From assembly GCA_032017425.1 (NCBI GenBank), contig DALZPW010000001.1: a stretch of 64,000 nucleotides of DNA. One strand, written 5' to 3'. This DNA is from Faucicola tetraodonis (GTDB lineage Bacteria > Pseudomonadota > Gammaproteobacteria > Pseudomonadales > Moraxellaceae). Under the pieces are notes generated by a model. That model did no database searches. It worked only from the letters and a program-made list of their open reading frames with translations, and had not been told where the DNA came from. Each line of letters begins with the position of its first letter. The stretch's first letter is position 1. Below, piece after piece: positions 8,632 to 17,549 of this stretch. The position numbers and the translations under genes were made by a program.

Positions 8632-10293
8632 ATGGCAGTGTTTACAAAAAAATCCCCGCACTCTACTCATACAGTCCCCAAGACTGTGGTGGCTAATCCT
8701 ATAGCAGCCAAGCCTACTAAGCCAAATAGCACCCCACCAAAGATTGCCATTATTGGCAGTGGGGTATCAGGGCTAACGTGTGCGTATTATCTCAAAGACA
8801 GTCATGCAGTGACGATGTTTGAAAGCAATGATTATCTGGGCGGGCATGTCAACACGCTGGATGTCACTGTTACCGAGCGCTCAGCTTTTAAAAACCCGTT
8901 TAGATCATCAATCGAAAAAGTCGCCATCGATACAGGGTTTATTGTATTTAATGCGCGTACTTACCCCAATTTTATTCGCCTGCTTGATGAACTCAATGTG
9001 CCGTTTCAAAAAGCTGAGATGAGTTTTTCGGTTAAAAATACTTATATTAATTTTGAATACAATGGTCACACTTTAAACAGTCTTTTTTCTCAGCGTCGCC
9101 ATGTGCTAAGCCCTCGATTTTGGCAATTTGTTCAGCAGATTTTACGCTTTAATCGCGAGACCAAATCACTATTAGCGAATTTTCGCCAAGCCGATAAAAT
9201 GCAGCAAGCGGCTTTAAGCCAGCAAACACTCGGGGATTATTTAGACAGTCATGACTATGGCGAGTTGTTTAAAACCAACTACTTGGTGCCGATGGTATCT
9301 GCGATATGGTCGATGGGAATGAATGACGCCAAGCGTTTTCCCCTACTCTTTTTTGCCCAGTTTTTTGATAATCATGGTCTGCTAGATGTGGTCAATCGCC
9401 CACAGTGGTTTACCTTAGTGGGCGGCTCAAAGCAATACGTCAATGCCTTAATCACTCGGCTTGTTGCAGCAGGTACAACCCTGTATATCAATACCCCAGT
9501 GCAATCGGTCACGCGTGGCAAGGATGGCGTTAGCATTGAATTTATTCATCAAGGTAAGCGTCAAACCCAAGTGTTTGATGACGTTGTATTTGCTTGCCAT
9601 GCCGATGTAGCAAGACGTCTACTAGCTGATATCACTGAGACAGAATCGGCTATTTTAGGGGCTTTTGAGTATACAGATAACGAAGCGGTTTTGCATACTG
9701 ACACCCAAGTTCTACCCAAAAAACCGCTGGCTTGGGCAAGTTGGAATTACGCGATAGATAAACCCACCGCGCGCGTGGCTGACCAAAAACCCATATTGAC
9801 GTATCACATGAATATCCTTGAGCGATTGACGGCAAAACATAACTATTTGGTGACGCTTAACACGCCGATTAATGAGGCGCATGTTATCAAACGTGTGGAT
9901 TATCGCCACCCTGTATATGACAACAAAATGACCGAGGCCCAAAAACGCTGGCATGAAATTTCAGCGAAGCGGCATACCCATTTTTGTGGTGCTTATTGGT
10001 TTAATGGGTTTCATGAAGATGGGGTAAAAAGTGGCTTACGGGTATGCCAAAGTTTGGGGTTGGATATCGACATTTTGGTCACTACCAATACCACAGCTGC
10101 CTCAACCGCTCCTCAAATAAAACGGCTGTCTAAGCCCAGCAAACCGTCGGCAAAATTTACCGTATCAAAGTTACCGAGCCACGCTGATAAAAAACGCTCG
10201 GTGCCGCAGCGACGGCAAGTAACCGCCAAGACCAACCATGCGTTTTGCCAAAACCTAGCGCATGATGGTTTGTGCAACACCCATCAAAGGTAA
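8632..10293 (+). CDS. FAD-dependent amine-oxidase-like oxidoreductase
   Basis: 553 residues from the ATG at 8632, which has AAAGG upstream; the TTG at 8608 lacks a ribosome site. A Rossmann FAD motif (IAIIGSGVSGLTCAYYL) near residue 38 follows a 35-residue low-complexity leader, and then comes FESNDYLGGHVNT. This is the pattern of COG2907-type flavoproteins that accompany DUF1365 and Cfa-like genes. Related flavoproteins reduce or dehydrogenate lipid-linked intermediates, so a role in finishing a modified fatty acid is likely but inferred. Odd: the last 75 or so residues form a basic, Ser/Pro/Lys-rich tail beyond the usual end of the domain. Confidence 0.82.
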   Translation: MAVFTKKSPHSTHTVPKTVVANPIAAKPTKPNSTPPKIAIIGSGVSGLTCAYYLKDSHAVTMFESNDYLGGHVNTLDVTVTERSAFKNPFRSSIEKVAIDTGFIVFNARTYPNFIRLLDELNVPFQKAEMSFSVKNTYINFEYNGHTLNSLFSQRRHVLSPRFWQFVQQILRFNRETKSLLANFRQADKMQQAALSQQTLGDYLDSHDYGELFKTNYLVPMVSAIWSMGMNDAKRFPLLFFAQFFDNHGLLDVVNRPQWFTLVGGSKQYVNALITRLVAAGTTLYINTPVQSVTRGKDGVSIEFIHQGKRQTQVFDDVVFACHADVARRLLADITETESAILGAFEYTDNEAVLHTDTQVLPKKPLAWASWNYAIDKPTARVADQKPILTYHMNILERLTAKHNYLVTLNTPINEAHVIKRVDYRHPVYDNKMTEAQKRWHEISAKRHTHFCGAYWFNGFHEDGVKSGLRVCQSLGLDIDILVTTNTTAASTAPQIKRLSKPSKPSAKFTVSKLPSHADKKRSVPQRRQVTAKTNHAFCQNLAHDGLCNTHQR

Positions 10294-10299
10294 ATCATC

Positions 10300-11226
10300 A
10301 TGACATTTGCCCATCAAATCCTGCAAGGTGTGACTTGGCATGCCAGACAAATCCCTACCAATCATGAATTTCATTACCCCTATCGGTTTTGGGCAGTCAA
10401 TTTAACCCAGCTAGCGGACAATCCATTACCTAAGGTCAATATAGGCGCTAGTGATGTGCCAACATGGTTGCCCAAATGGCTGAAAAAATCGCTACAACAA
10501 TCATTGACGATTCCTCTGCTATCGCAGCACCATTGGGCGCTTTATCAATTCCATCAAGCAGATTATTTTGCTGTCAATCGATTAGACCCCTCTTTGGATA
10601 ACCGCCTAACCGCTTCAGTAGGACAACCTGCGCCATCGGCTAGTTTATTGGTCAAAGCCCAACAAATTTGGCAGCAATTGACTGGCAGTCAGCCGACTGG
10701 CGAGGTGGTGGCTTTGGTCGTGTTACGTAATATCGGTTGGTATTTTAGCCCTGTCAATTTTTATATTGGCTTTGATGAGAACCACCAACCAAGCCATTTT
10801 TTGGCAGAAGTCTCTAACACCCCTTGGAACAAACGCCATTACTATGGTTTTTTACTCACAGGTGAAAAGACCTTGTACCAACATGACAAAGGTTTTCATG
10901 TATCGCCTTTTAATCCCATCAATCAGCAATATCATTGGCGTGTTGAGATTCACCCTAAACGCTATGCATCGGCAAATGACAATCCCGAGCAAAATGGCTT
11001 TGATGTTGTGATTGATATTGGACTGACAGATAGCCGCGGCAAAGTGTTTAATGCAGGCGTGAGTCTAACAGGCGTTCAATTAGATGAGGCTTCGGTGATA
11101 ACGGCGATTAAGCGCCGACCTTGGATGAGTGCCACATCATTACTGCGAATTTACTGGCAGGCTTTTAAATTATACGTGCTAAAACGTGTCCCTTATCAAG
11201 CTTATAACCAACGTTTACCCCAATAA
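10300..11226 (+). CDS. DUF1365 family protein
   Basis: 308 residues with DUF1365 features: an N-terminal GVTWHARQIPTNHEFHYPYRFW segment, a central RNIGWYFSPVNFYIGFDE block, the LAEVSNTPWNKRHYYGF block and KGFHVSPFNPI. The family's activity is unknown. It is almost always found beside a Cfa-like methyltransferase and an FAD oxidoreductase and is thought to act in membrane lipid modification. It begins 7 bp after the FAD gene stop, with AAGG at the end of that gene serving as ribosome site, so the two are tightly coupled. Confidence 0.88.
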   Translation: MTFAHQILQGVTWHARQIPTNHEFHYPYRFWAVNLTQLADNPLPKVNIGASDVPTWLPKWLKKSLQQSLTIPLLSQHHWALYQFHQADYFAVNRLDPSLDNRLTASVGQPAPSASLLVKAQQIWQQLTGSQPTGEVVALVVLRNIGWYFSPVNFYIGFDENHQPSHFLAEVSNTPWNKRHYYGFLLTGEKTLYQHDKGFHVSPFNPINQQYHWRVEIHPKRYASANDNPEQNGFDVVIDIGLTDSRGKVFNAGVSLTGVQLDEASVITAIKRRPWMSATSLLRIYWQAFKLYVLKRVPYQAYNQRLPQ

Positions 11227-11255
11227 TTTACTGAAATTTTTTATGGGAACTGACT

Positions 11256-12740
11256 ATGACACCGTCTTCTTTAGAGGCTAAAAACACTGCAACCTCTCAC
11301 CCGTCAAATCACCTATCAAAAGGTAAGGAGACCTTGGTTAAACGCCGTCAATCCGATTTAGCCAAGCGGCGCTCGTTTACCGATTTCCTACCCTACCCAA
11401 TTGTTGATCATCTGCTCACGCCCGTTCAACAAAGTGCGGCAAAAGCGGCGCGGCAAATAATATTTTTATTGCTATCAAAGCTCAAACAGGGTCATCTAAC
11501 CGTGATTGAAACCTTTCATCAGTCTGACCCTGTAGCAACTAAGGTGGCGACTAAGGCAGCGACTCACAAAACCTTCGGTGTTAGCGTGATGAATACTAAG
11601 CCTGTAACACAGTCGCCAGTGAGCGATACACAACGAACGCTAGGGGAACAAATTGGCAATCATCCTTTGGCAGTGACACTCACCATCCATTCACCGCAGG
11701 TGTATCAACACCTATTAACAGGCGGTTCGATTGCTTTTGCTGATGATTATATTGATGGTTTGTGGCAAGCCGATGATTTAACAGCATTTTTACGCTTGAT
11801 TGCCCGCAATTTGACCCTCATCAATACCATCGAAGCCAAATTTGCCAATGTGACCAAACGCTGGGAACACCGCCAACACCGCAATCGGCATAATGATAAA
11901 CGCAATGCCAAATCCAATATTTTAGCCCATTATGATATTGGCAATGCGATGTATGCATTATTTTTGGATGAGCGTATGATGTATTCATCGGCAATTTATC
12001 CGACACCCTCATCAAGCTTGGCGGTAGCCCAAACCCACAAGTTGGCAAAAATTTGTGAATTAGCTGAGTTAACAGCTGACGACCATATTATTGAAATCGG
12101 CACGGGCTGGGGTGGGTTTGCTATTTATGCCGCGACCCAATATGGCTGCCGTGTCACCACCACAACTATCTCAGACGCGCAGTATGAAGAAGCGAAACGG
12201 CGCATTGCCGCTGCCAATCTAACCGACAAAATCACCCTGCTAAAACAAGACTATCGTGAGCTTACCGGCAAGTATGACAAGCTGGTCAGTATTGAGATGA
12301 TTGAAGCGGTGGGTCATGAATATCTGCCAGATTTTTTTGCCCAATGTAATCGACTGCTCAAAGATAATGGGCTGATGGTATTACAAGCGATTACCTTTAA
12401 TGATCGGGGTTATCAAAAATATTTGCATAGTGTGGATTTTATCCAAACCCATGTTTTCCCAGGCGGGTGTTTATTGTCTAACAGTGAAATTCTTAGCCAA
12501 GCGCGCGACCATACCGATATGCAAGTAACGTCATTGGTTGATTATGGCTATGACTATGCCCGTACCTTGATTGATTGGCGCTATAATTTTATGCAGGCGC
12601 TACCGCAGCTCAAGGCACTTGGCTATGACGATGCGTTTATGCGTTTGTGGCATTTTTATTTTGCGTACTGTGAAGCAGGATTTTTGGAAAAAACCATTGG
12701 CGTGGTGCAAGTACGCCTTGAAAAAGCCCAGTACCGTTAA
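11256..12740 (+). CDS. Cyclopropane-fatty-acyl-phospholipid synthase-like methyltransferase
   Basis: 494 residues. The C-terminal two thirds hold the Cfa fold: HYDIGNAMY near residue 225, the SAM motif IIEIGTGWGGFA near 280, SIEMIEAVGHEYL, and the DFIQTHVFPGG segment that in Cfa enzymes lines the active site. The enzyme would transfer a methyl(ene) group from SAM to a double bond of a membrane phospholipid acyl chain. It is about 110 residues longer than E. coli Cfa because of an N-terminal extension rich in Lys, Thr and Ala with a short internal repeat. The product could be a cyclopropane, a methyl-branched or a furan-precursor lipid; the operon partners favour a non-classical product. Confidence 0.88.
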   Translation: MTPSSLEAKNTATSHPSNHLSKGKETLVKRRQSDLAKRRSFTDFLPYPIVDHLLTPVQQSAAKAARQIIFLLLSKLKQGHLTVIETFHQSDPVATKVATKAATHKTFGVSVMNTKPVTQSPVSDTQRTLGEQIGNHPLAVTLTIHSPQVYQHLLTGGSIAFADDYIDGLWQADDLTAFLRLIARNLTLINTIEAKFANVTKRWEHRQHRNRHNDKRNAKSNILAHYDIGNAMYALFLDERMMYSSAIYPTPSSSLAVAQTHKLAKICELAELTADDHIIEIGTGWGGFAIYAATQYGCRVTTTTISDAQYEEAKRRIAAANLTDKITLLKQDYRELTGKYDKLVSIEMIEAVGHEYLPDFFAQCNRLLKDNGLMVLQAITFNDRGYQKYLHSVDFIQTHVFPGGCLLSNSEILSQARDHTDMQVTSLVDYGYDYARTLIDWRYNFMQALPQLKALGYDDAFMRLWHFYFAYCEAGFLEKTIGVVQVRLEKAQYR

Positions 12741-12798
12741 CCCAATTCGCGCGGCAAGGGGTTCATGATAATTAATAACAGGACACAAGGATTTAGCA

Positions 12799-13215
12799 AT
12801 GGCACCATTAAACTATCTGTGGGTATATCTGATCGCCGTCATGGTATTTTTGGGTATTGATGCCGTATGGCTTAAAACCATGACCCAACGCTTTTATGCA
12901 CCGCGCATTGGACATTTACTCAGTGAATCACCCAATATGACCGCAGCAGGCGTGTTTTATCTATTTTATGTTTTTGCGCTTTGTGTGGTGGTCATTTACC
13001 CGCAGCTAAAATCTCACGCGTCATTGGCAGTATTGGCAGGATATGGGGTGGTCATTGGGCTAATGGCATATGGAACGTATGATTTTACAAGCTTAGCATT
13101 ACTTAAAGGTTATGATAAAACTGCGGCACTGGTTGATTTTATTTGGGGCGGTTTGGTTACAGGATTAACTTGCGTGATTGTGGGCGTCATCTACAAAAAC
13201 TGGTTGATGGATTAG
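12799..13215 (+). CDS. DUF2177 family membrane protein
   Basis: A 138-residue hydrophobic protein with about four membrane helices and the DUF2177 pattern FLGIDAVWLKTM at the N-terminus and YGTYDFTSLALLKGY in the middle. Its function is unknown. It is the fifth gene of the operon, 58 bp after the Cfa-like gene, with AAGGA 8 bases before its ATG. In other genomes this family travels with the same Cfa/DUF1365/FAD set. A membrane-embedded helper for lipid modification is a reasonable guess. Confidence 0.82.
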   Translation: MAPLNYLWVYLIAVMVFLGIDAVWLKTMTQRFYAPRIGHLLSESPNMTAAGVFYLFYVFALCVVVIYPQLKSHASLAVLAGYGVVIGLMAYGTYDFTSLALLKGYDKTAALVDFIWGGLVTGLTCVIVGVIYKNWLMD

Positions 13216-13277
13216 CCTTAAGCTAGGTACGCAGCTACAACCCTAATACAAGGCTAAGGCACAATTTTAAGGCTGAT

Positions 13278-14009
13278 TTAAGGCAAAACTTCTTTGCCGT
13301 CCCAAGCCCAAATTTTCCCCGAATCTTTGGGTGTGAGCTGATGCAAAACCTTAAGTAAACTTTGCGCGGAAAACGCTGCGGTAAATAACTTGCCTTCTGC
13401 TACATTTTTTTGAAATGGTTTGGATAACTTACTGTCTACCGTGCCGGGGTGCAAAGCAACAATAATCGCGTTGGGGTTTTTTCGTTGCAGTTCGATGCTT
13501 AAATTTTTAATGCCCATATGTAAACTTGCTTTTGCCATCCGATAACCATACCACCCGCCCAAGCGATTATCTGAAATACTCCCTACCCGTGCCGACAATA
13601 CGGCAAATAGGGATTGCGAGGATTTGTTTAAGGCGGGCAAGGCGTATTTGGCAATCATCATTGGTAATACCGCATTGACATGGAAATATTGATGCAGCTG
13701 GTCGGCTGTGATATCACGCAGCGATTTCTCAGGCGCAATGTGTTGAGCCCCGAGTTTAGAGTCATGTAATAACCCAATCGTCACAATGACACTGTCTAAC
13801 GCTTGAATGCTACTTATCTTTTTGATAAGTGCGGCGATAGCCAGTTCATCATCAAAATCAAGCTGATGAGGGAGGATATGAGGGTGGCTAAATGCCGAGG
13901 TTTTTCTGGCAATGGCATGAATGGTGGCATTTGGATAGGCGATAGTCAAACAATCACAAAATGCCTTTCCAATCGCGCCAGAAGCACCAAATATGGCGAT
14001 ATGTTGCAT
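13278..14009 (-). CDS. Short-chain dehydrogenase/reductase (CsgA-like)
   Basis: 243 residues with an N-terminal cofactor loop IFGASGAIGKAF, a long variable centre, a serine in the LSARVGS segment and YRMAK as the Tyr-x-x-x-Lys catalytic pair. It resembles the C-factor/CsgA-like SDR group, whose substrates are mostly unknown. It follows the renalase-like FAD gene by 3 bp, so the two are an operon. It converges on DUF2177; the 62-bp gap contains matching 8-bp arms (AGCCTTAA and TTAAGGCT) but no clear U-tract. Confidence 0.82.
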   Translation of the reverse strand: MQHIAIFGASGAIGKAFCDCLTIAYPNATIHAIARKTSAFSHPHILPHQLDFDDELAIAALIKKISSIQALDSVIVTIGLLHDSKLGAQHIAPEKSLRDITADQLHQYFHVNAVLPMMIAKYALPALNKSSQSLFAVLSARVGSISDNRLGGWYGYRMAKASLHMGIKNLSIELQRKNPNAIIVALHPGTVDSKLSKPFQKNVAEGKLFTAAFSAQSLLKVLHQLTPKDSGKIWAWDGKEVLP

Positions 14010-14012
14010 ATG

Positions 14013-15056
14013 CTACTCGCTTTTTAGTAATTCAATCATCGCTTTTGCCAGTTTTTTACCACTTAAGTAGGCAGACTCGACATCACCCTTAAGTAGCCAG
14101 TCCCCACAAACACCGATGTTTTGCTCGCTATCTAGTAGATAGCCTAACTGGTGGTCACCTGATGGGAGGTTAACCGCTTCGCCTGTGGCATAGCGCCAGT
14201 GGTGTATGTCTTTGTGTGCTGCAGTCGATAAATCGATACCCAATAGTTGACTCGCCGCTTGTGTCAAATGGTTGATACAGGCAGTTTTATCTTCCTCAAT
14301 ATGTCTATTCGTCCATGCTGGGGTACTATGAATCACAAGGCTATAACCGCCTTCGCGATGGGGTTTTGCACTATTGACGATAATTTTACCGATATCCTCA
14401 CTCTCGATTTTGGCATACTCATAGTCTAAAGCTAGCGGCGTATCAAATCCTAGCATCAGCACACTAGAGGGCATGAGCGCATATTTATTCAACACTTTGG
14501 TATGTAGCGATGTCTGAGCAAAGCTTTTTGCTTGTTCCACAGGCATCGCCGAAATAATCCAATCAAACTGACCCAACGTTTCACCCTTGTCACTTAACAA
14601 CTCCCAACTATTAAAAATCGGATGATGGTCAATGATAGAGGCTACTCTAGTATTGCGCTGCACAGTTAAGCCACGGGCGAGATGTTTACCAATGGCATTC
14701 ATGGCGGGTATGCCGACATAGTAGTCAGAATAACAGTCAGACACTCTGGGCACGGAGTGTGGTTTGGTAGATACAGTAGATATGAAGGAATTATCGGGGG
14801 TAGCTTGGTCAACTGCCCACACTGCAACCACCTCTTCAGTGAGTAATTGATTGACAAAACTTTGAAAATCGTCGTCACTGGCAGTAAACGCGGCAACACC
14901 ATGATCAAAATAAAATGGTTCGGCACGGCGCGTTGCTAGTCGCCCACCGATGCCACGGGATTTTTCAAAAATCACTACGTCGTGCCCTGCTTGTTGCAAC
15001 GCTTTACCACAAGTTAACCCTGCCAATCCTGCACCGATAATGGCAATCCGTTTCAT
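14013..15056 (-). CDS. Renalase-like FAD-dependent oxidoreductase
   Basis: 347 residues opening directly with a Rossmann FAD motif (IAIIGAGLAGLTCGKAL), then FEKSRGIGGRLATRR and FDHGVAAF. This is the signature of the COG3380 renalase-like amine-oxidase group. The C-terminus has the second FAD contact (NIGVCGDWLLKGDVESAYLSG). The reaction is probably an NAD(P)H- or amine-type oxidation in the cytoplasm, with unknown substrate. It is the leading gene of a two-gene operon with an SDR. This flavoprotein-SDR pair mirrors the SDR-FAD pair opposite it, which supports a shared redox theme. Confidence 0.83.
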   Translation of the reverse strand: MKRIAIIGAGLAGLTCGKALQQAGHDVVIFEKSRGIGGRLATRRAEPFYFDHGVAAFTASDDDFQSFVNQLLTEEVVAVWAVDQATPDNSFISTVSTKPHSVPRVSDCYSDYYVGIPAMNAIGKHLARGLTVQRNTRVASIIDHHPIFNSWELLSDKGETLGQFDWIISAMPVEQAKSFAQTSLHTKVLNKYALMPSSVLMLGFDTPLALDYEYAKIESEDIGKIIVNSAKPHREGGYSLVIHSTPAWTNRHIEEDKTACINHLTQAASQLLGIDLSTAAHKDIHHWRYATGEAVNLPSGDHQLGYLLDSEQNIGVCGDWLLKGDVESAYLSGKKLAKAMIELLKSE

Positions 15057-15091
15057 AGTTTTACCCGCTCTATAACGATTTTTGAAAGTTA

Positions 15092-15124
15092 AAAAAATAG
15101 CGATGACTCATATCACCGCTATGC
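15092..15124 (-). terminator. Intrinsic terminator after the fasciclin gene
   Basis: On the minus strand an ATAGCGGTGA / TCATCGCTAT stem with one mismatch is followed by seven T. It lies about 100 bp after the fasciclin stop, so that gene is probably a single-gene transcript. Confidence 0.7.
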
Positions 15125-15225
15125 CATCAGACCAATAAATTGTTGGCTACTATTACTAAAGATAACTATGCATAGGGACAACAATTTATGGTCGATAACT
15201 TTATCCATGATAAATGCATGATAAC

Positions 15226-15741
15226 TTATCTTTTTGGCAAAATGACACGGTCAATCACATGTACTACACCATTGCTCGCTTTGATATCTGTGGTGACAAT
15301 GTTGGCAACACGTCCATTGGCGTCTTGTAATTTACCAGTTGAAGTCACCATGACGTTTTGACCTTGTAAGGTTTTAACCATACCTGGCTTGACATCTTTT
15401 GCCATTACTGTGGCTGGCAACACATGATAAGTTAACACAGATTGTAATAGTGGTTTGTTTGCAAACAATTGCGCTTTGGTCATACCGAGCTCAGCAAGTA
15501 GATTGGCAAACGCAGCGTTGGTCGGCGCAAATACGGTGATGTTTTTAGTAGTCGCGACGGTGTCGGCTAAACCTGCGGCTACCACCGCTTCAACTAATAT
15601 TGAAAAATCTGGATTTGATTTTGCCACATCAACAATATTAGCCGTGTGCATCGGTGCATGAGCGGTATGGGTTGGCGTCGTTGCACAACCGGCTAATAAC
15701 GTGGTAGAAATCGCCGCTGCTAAGAAGGCTTGTTTTAACAT
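15226..15741 (-). CDS. Fasciclin (FAS1) domain lipoprotein
   Basis: 171 residues. A signal peptide with lipobox LLAGC (Cys at about residue 19) marks it as a lipoprotein. The rest is a single FAS1 domain with NITVFAPTNAAFANL, the YHVLPATVMAKDV block and the C-terminal ASNGVVHVIDRVILP. FAS1 domains mediate adhesion or surface contacts; bacterial single-domain forms are often induced by light or oxidative stress together with Cfa/DUF1365 genes. AAGGA lies 8 bases before the ATG. Its promoter carries the second copy of the 24-bp palindrome, which links it to the TetR/SDR operon. It has its own terminator. Confidence 0.9.
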   Translation of the reverse strand: MLKQAFLAAAISTTLLAGCATTPTHTAHAPMHTANIVDVAKSNPDFSILVEAVVAAGLADTVATTKNITVFAPTNAAFANLLAELGMTKAQLFANKPLLQSVLTYHVLPATVMAKDVKPGMVKTLQGQNVMVTSTGKLQDANGRVANIVTTDIKASNGVVHVIDRVILPKR

Positions 15742-15806
15742 ATTTATTTTCCTTATTTAATTATGATTGTTAGATAAAATACAGGTCAGCTTTTTAAGCT
15801 AAATTA

Positions 15807-15835
15807 ACTTTAACTGATAATATTAGAATTTTCAA
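15807..15835 (-). promoter_or_regulatory. Promoter of the fasciclin gene
   Basis: On the minus strand TTGAAA (15830-15835) and TAAAGT (15807-15812) are 17 bp apart. Transcription would begin near 15800, about 60 bases before the ATG. The palindrome at 15840-15863 lies 4 bp upstream of the -35 box, nearly the same geometry as at the SDR operon promoter. Confidence 0.5.
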
Positions 15836-15839
15836 TATA

Positions 15840-15863
15840 TTTTTATACTAAAAAGTATAAAAA
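15840..15863. promoter_or_regulatory. 24-bp palindromic operator, copy 2
   Basis: Arms TTTTTATACT (15840-15849) and AGTATAAAAA (15854-15863) flank the spacer AAAA. Arms are identical to those at 7725-7748, and four bases of left flank (TATA) also match. The site lies between the divergent fasciclin and FAD oxidoreductase genes and could serve either. Confidence 0.75.
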
Positions 15864-16004
15864 ATACTACTTATTTTAATATATACTATTGGGTAAAATT
15901 CATTAACAACAAAAGCGACAATGACTGCATAAATGTCACAGTAACTAGGTTATTTTCCGCTACAATTTATTTCTTCATTTTGGGTAACTCATAAGGGCAA
16001 AATT

Positions 16005-17450
16005 ATGTACGTTAATTCAAGTACGCAATCACCGACTGTAGCAGTGATTGGTGGTGGTTCAGCAGGTTCTACGATTGCTATACGGCTGGCAATGGCGGGC
16101 ATCCATGTGCATTTGATTGAAAAAAATGCCAGCCTTATCAACGCCCCGCCCATGTGTCATCTGCATGCAGGTGGCAATCTGTACCGCGAAATCAGTGATG
16201 AAGATTGCCGCATGTTGATGCGCCAATGTATTGATATTGCCAAGTTGTATCCAGAGAGTATCGATGTGCGCCCCACCCTCATCACGGTGCCAAAACGCGA
16301 TAACAATACCGCCACTGACTTACTGCCACGTCTTGATATGTTAACGGCTTACTATCAATCATTGGTTGATGCTGACCCTAGCAACCAAGTGTTGGGCAAA
16401 GTTCAAGATTATTACCGAGTATATGACAAGCAGCAAATTCAACAGCTAATTCAATTAGCAGCTAAAGATATTCCGAGCACCACTGATGAGTGGGTTGTGG
16501 CGGCTCTTAAAGTGATGGATTTGGAAAAACTGCAATATCCCATCATTGCGGTGCAAGAATTCGGCTGGAATATTTTTAGACTCTCTGCCAGTGCTTTTTT
16601 ACAATTGCAGCGCTTGCAACGCGCGAAGGTACATCTAAATGCCCAAGTGGATGATTTAAAACGTCACATGGATGGCTGGCAAGTGTCATTTACCGATGAA
16701 CATGGCGAGCTGCAGCATATCTATGCCGATTTTGTGGTCAATGCTTGCGGGTTTAGAACCGGTATTATTGATGACAAAGCAGGCGTGCATATTAAGCGCA
16801 TGGTTGAATTTAAAGCTTCCTATATCAGTGAATGGCGTGATTATAAGGGGCGTTTGCCTGAGATTATTTTTCATGGTGAGCGTGGCACGCCCAATGGCAT
16901 GGCGCAGTTCACCCCTTATCCTGATGGTTTTTTTCAGCTACACGGCATGACCGAAAACATTACCTTATTTAATGATGGTTTGACCAAAGCCACACAAGAA
17001 AGCAGCCAACCGCCCATTAATCCACAATATCTAAGTTATATTGAAAACGGCTGGGAGCCAAACGCACTAAAACAGCGCACCCAAAACGCCATAGATTATG
17101 TCAGTGAATTTGTGCCAAGTTTTCGAACTGCGCAAGCGGGAGATAATGCGTTATATGGTGGGCAGCAAGTACCGAGTGATGATATTACCGTGCGCGTCGC
17201 AGATTTGCAGGTGTTTACCAAGCTGCGTTATGCAGTGGCAGAAAATGTGAAAGCCAATTCTACCCTAGATGTGGCGGATAAAGTCATGAATGCGCTAGTT
17301 GACGCCAATTTGATAGAAAAATCTGCTTGCAAGCGTCCTAACTGGTACAAAATTGATGTCAATGAGGTCAATATAGTCGCGCGCGATATTGCCAAAGCCC
17401 GACATTACCCGTTACCGATGGCAAAAGTAAATCAGCGCTTACTGGCTTGA
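16005..17450 (+). CDS. FAD-dependent oxidoreductase (DAO-like)
   Basis: 481 residues with an N-terminal FAD motif (VAVIGGGSAGSTIAIRLA) and LIEKNASLI about 20 residues later. FVVNACGFRTG near the middle is the ATG-like motif seen in D-amino-acid-oxidase-type flavoproteins. No signal peptide. The substrate is unknown. AAGGG lies 8 bases before the ATG. It is divergent from the fasciclin gene across a 263-bp region holding the palindrome, so it may belong to the same regulon. It ends before a strong bidirectional terminator at 17484. Confidence 0.72.
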   Translation: MYVNSSTQSPTVAVIGGGSAGSTIAIRLAMAGIHVHLIEKNASLINAPPMCHLHAGGNLYREISDEDCRMLMRQCIDIAKLYPESIDVRPTLITVPKRDNNTATDLLPRLDMLTAYYQSLVDADPSNQVLGKVQDYYRVYDKQQIQQLIQLAAKDIPSTTDEWVVAALKVMDLEKLQYPIIAVQEFGWNIFRLSASAFLQLQRLQRAKVHLNAQVDDLKRHMDGWQVSFTDEHGELQHIYADFVVNACGFRTGIIDDKAGVHIKRMVEFKASYISEWRDYKGRLPEIIFHGERGTPNGMAQFTPYPDGFFQLHGMTENITLFNDGLTKATQESSQPPINPQYLSYIENGWEPNALKQRTQNAIDYVSEFVPSFRTAQAGDNALYGGQQVPSDDITVRVADLQVFTKLRYAVAENVKANSTLDVADKVMNALVDANLIEKSACKRPNWYKIDVNEVNIVARDIAKARHYPLPMAKVNQRLLA

Positions 17451-17483
17451 TGAATTGCTTGATTATTTGATTGCTCGGATAAT

Positions 17484-17513
17484 AAAAAAGGTAGAGAAAA
17501 TTCTACCTTTTTT
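17484..17513. terminator. Bidirectional intrinsic terminator
   Basis: Perfect 12-bp arms AAAAAAGGTAGA and TCTACCTTTTTT surround a 6-base loop. It gives U-tracts on both strands and ends both the FAD oxidoreductase gene and the convergent acyl-CoA ligase gene. Confidence 0.9.
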
Positions 17514-17549
17514 ACTTTCTTTTTTACTTTATCGTGATTAAGTAACAGT

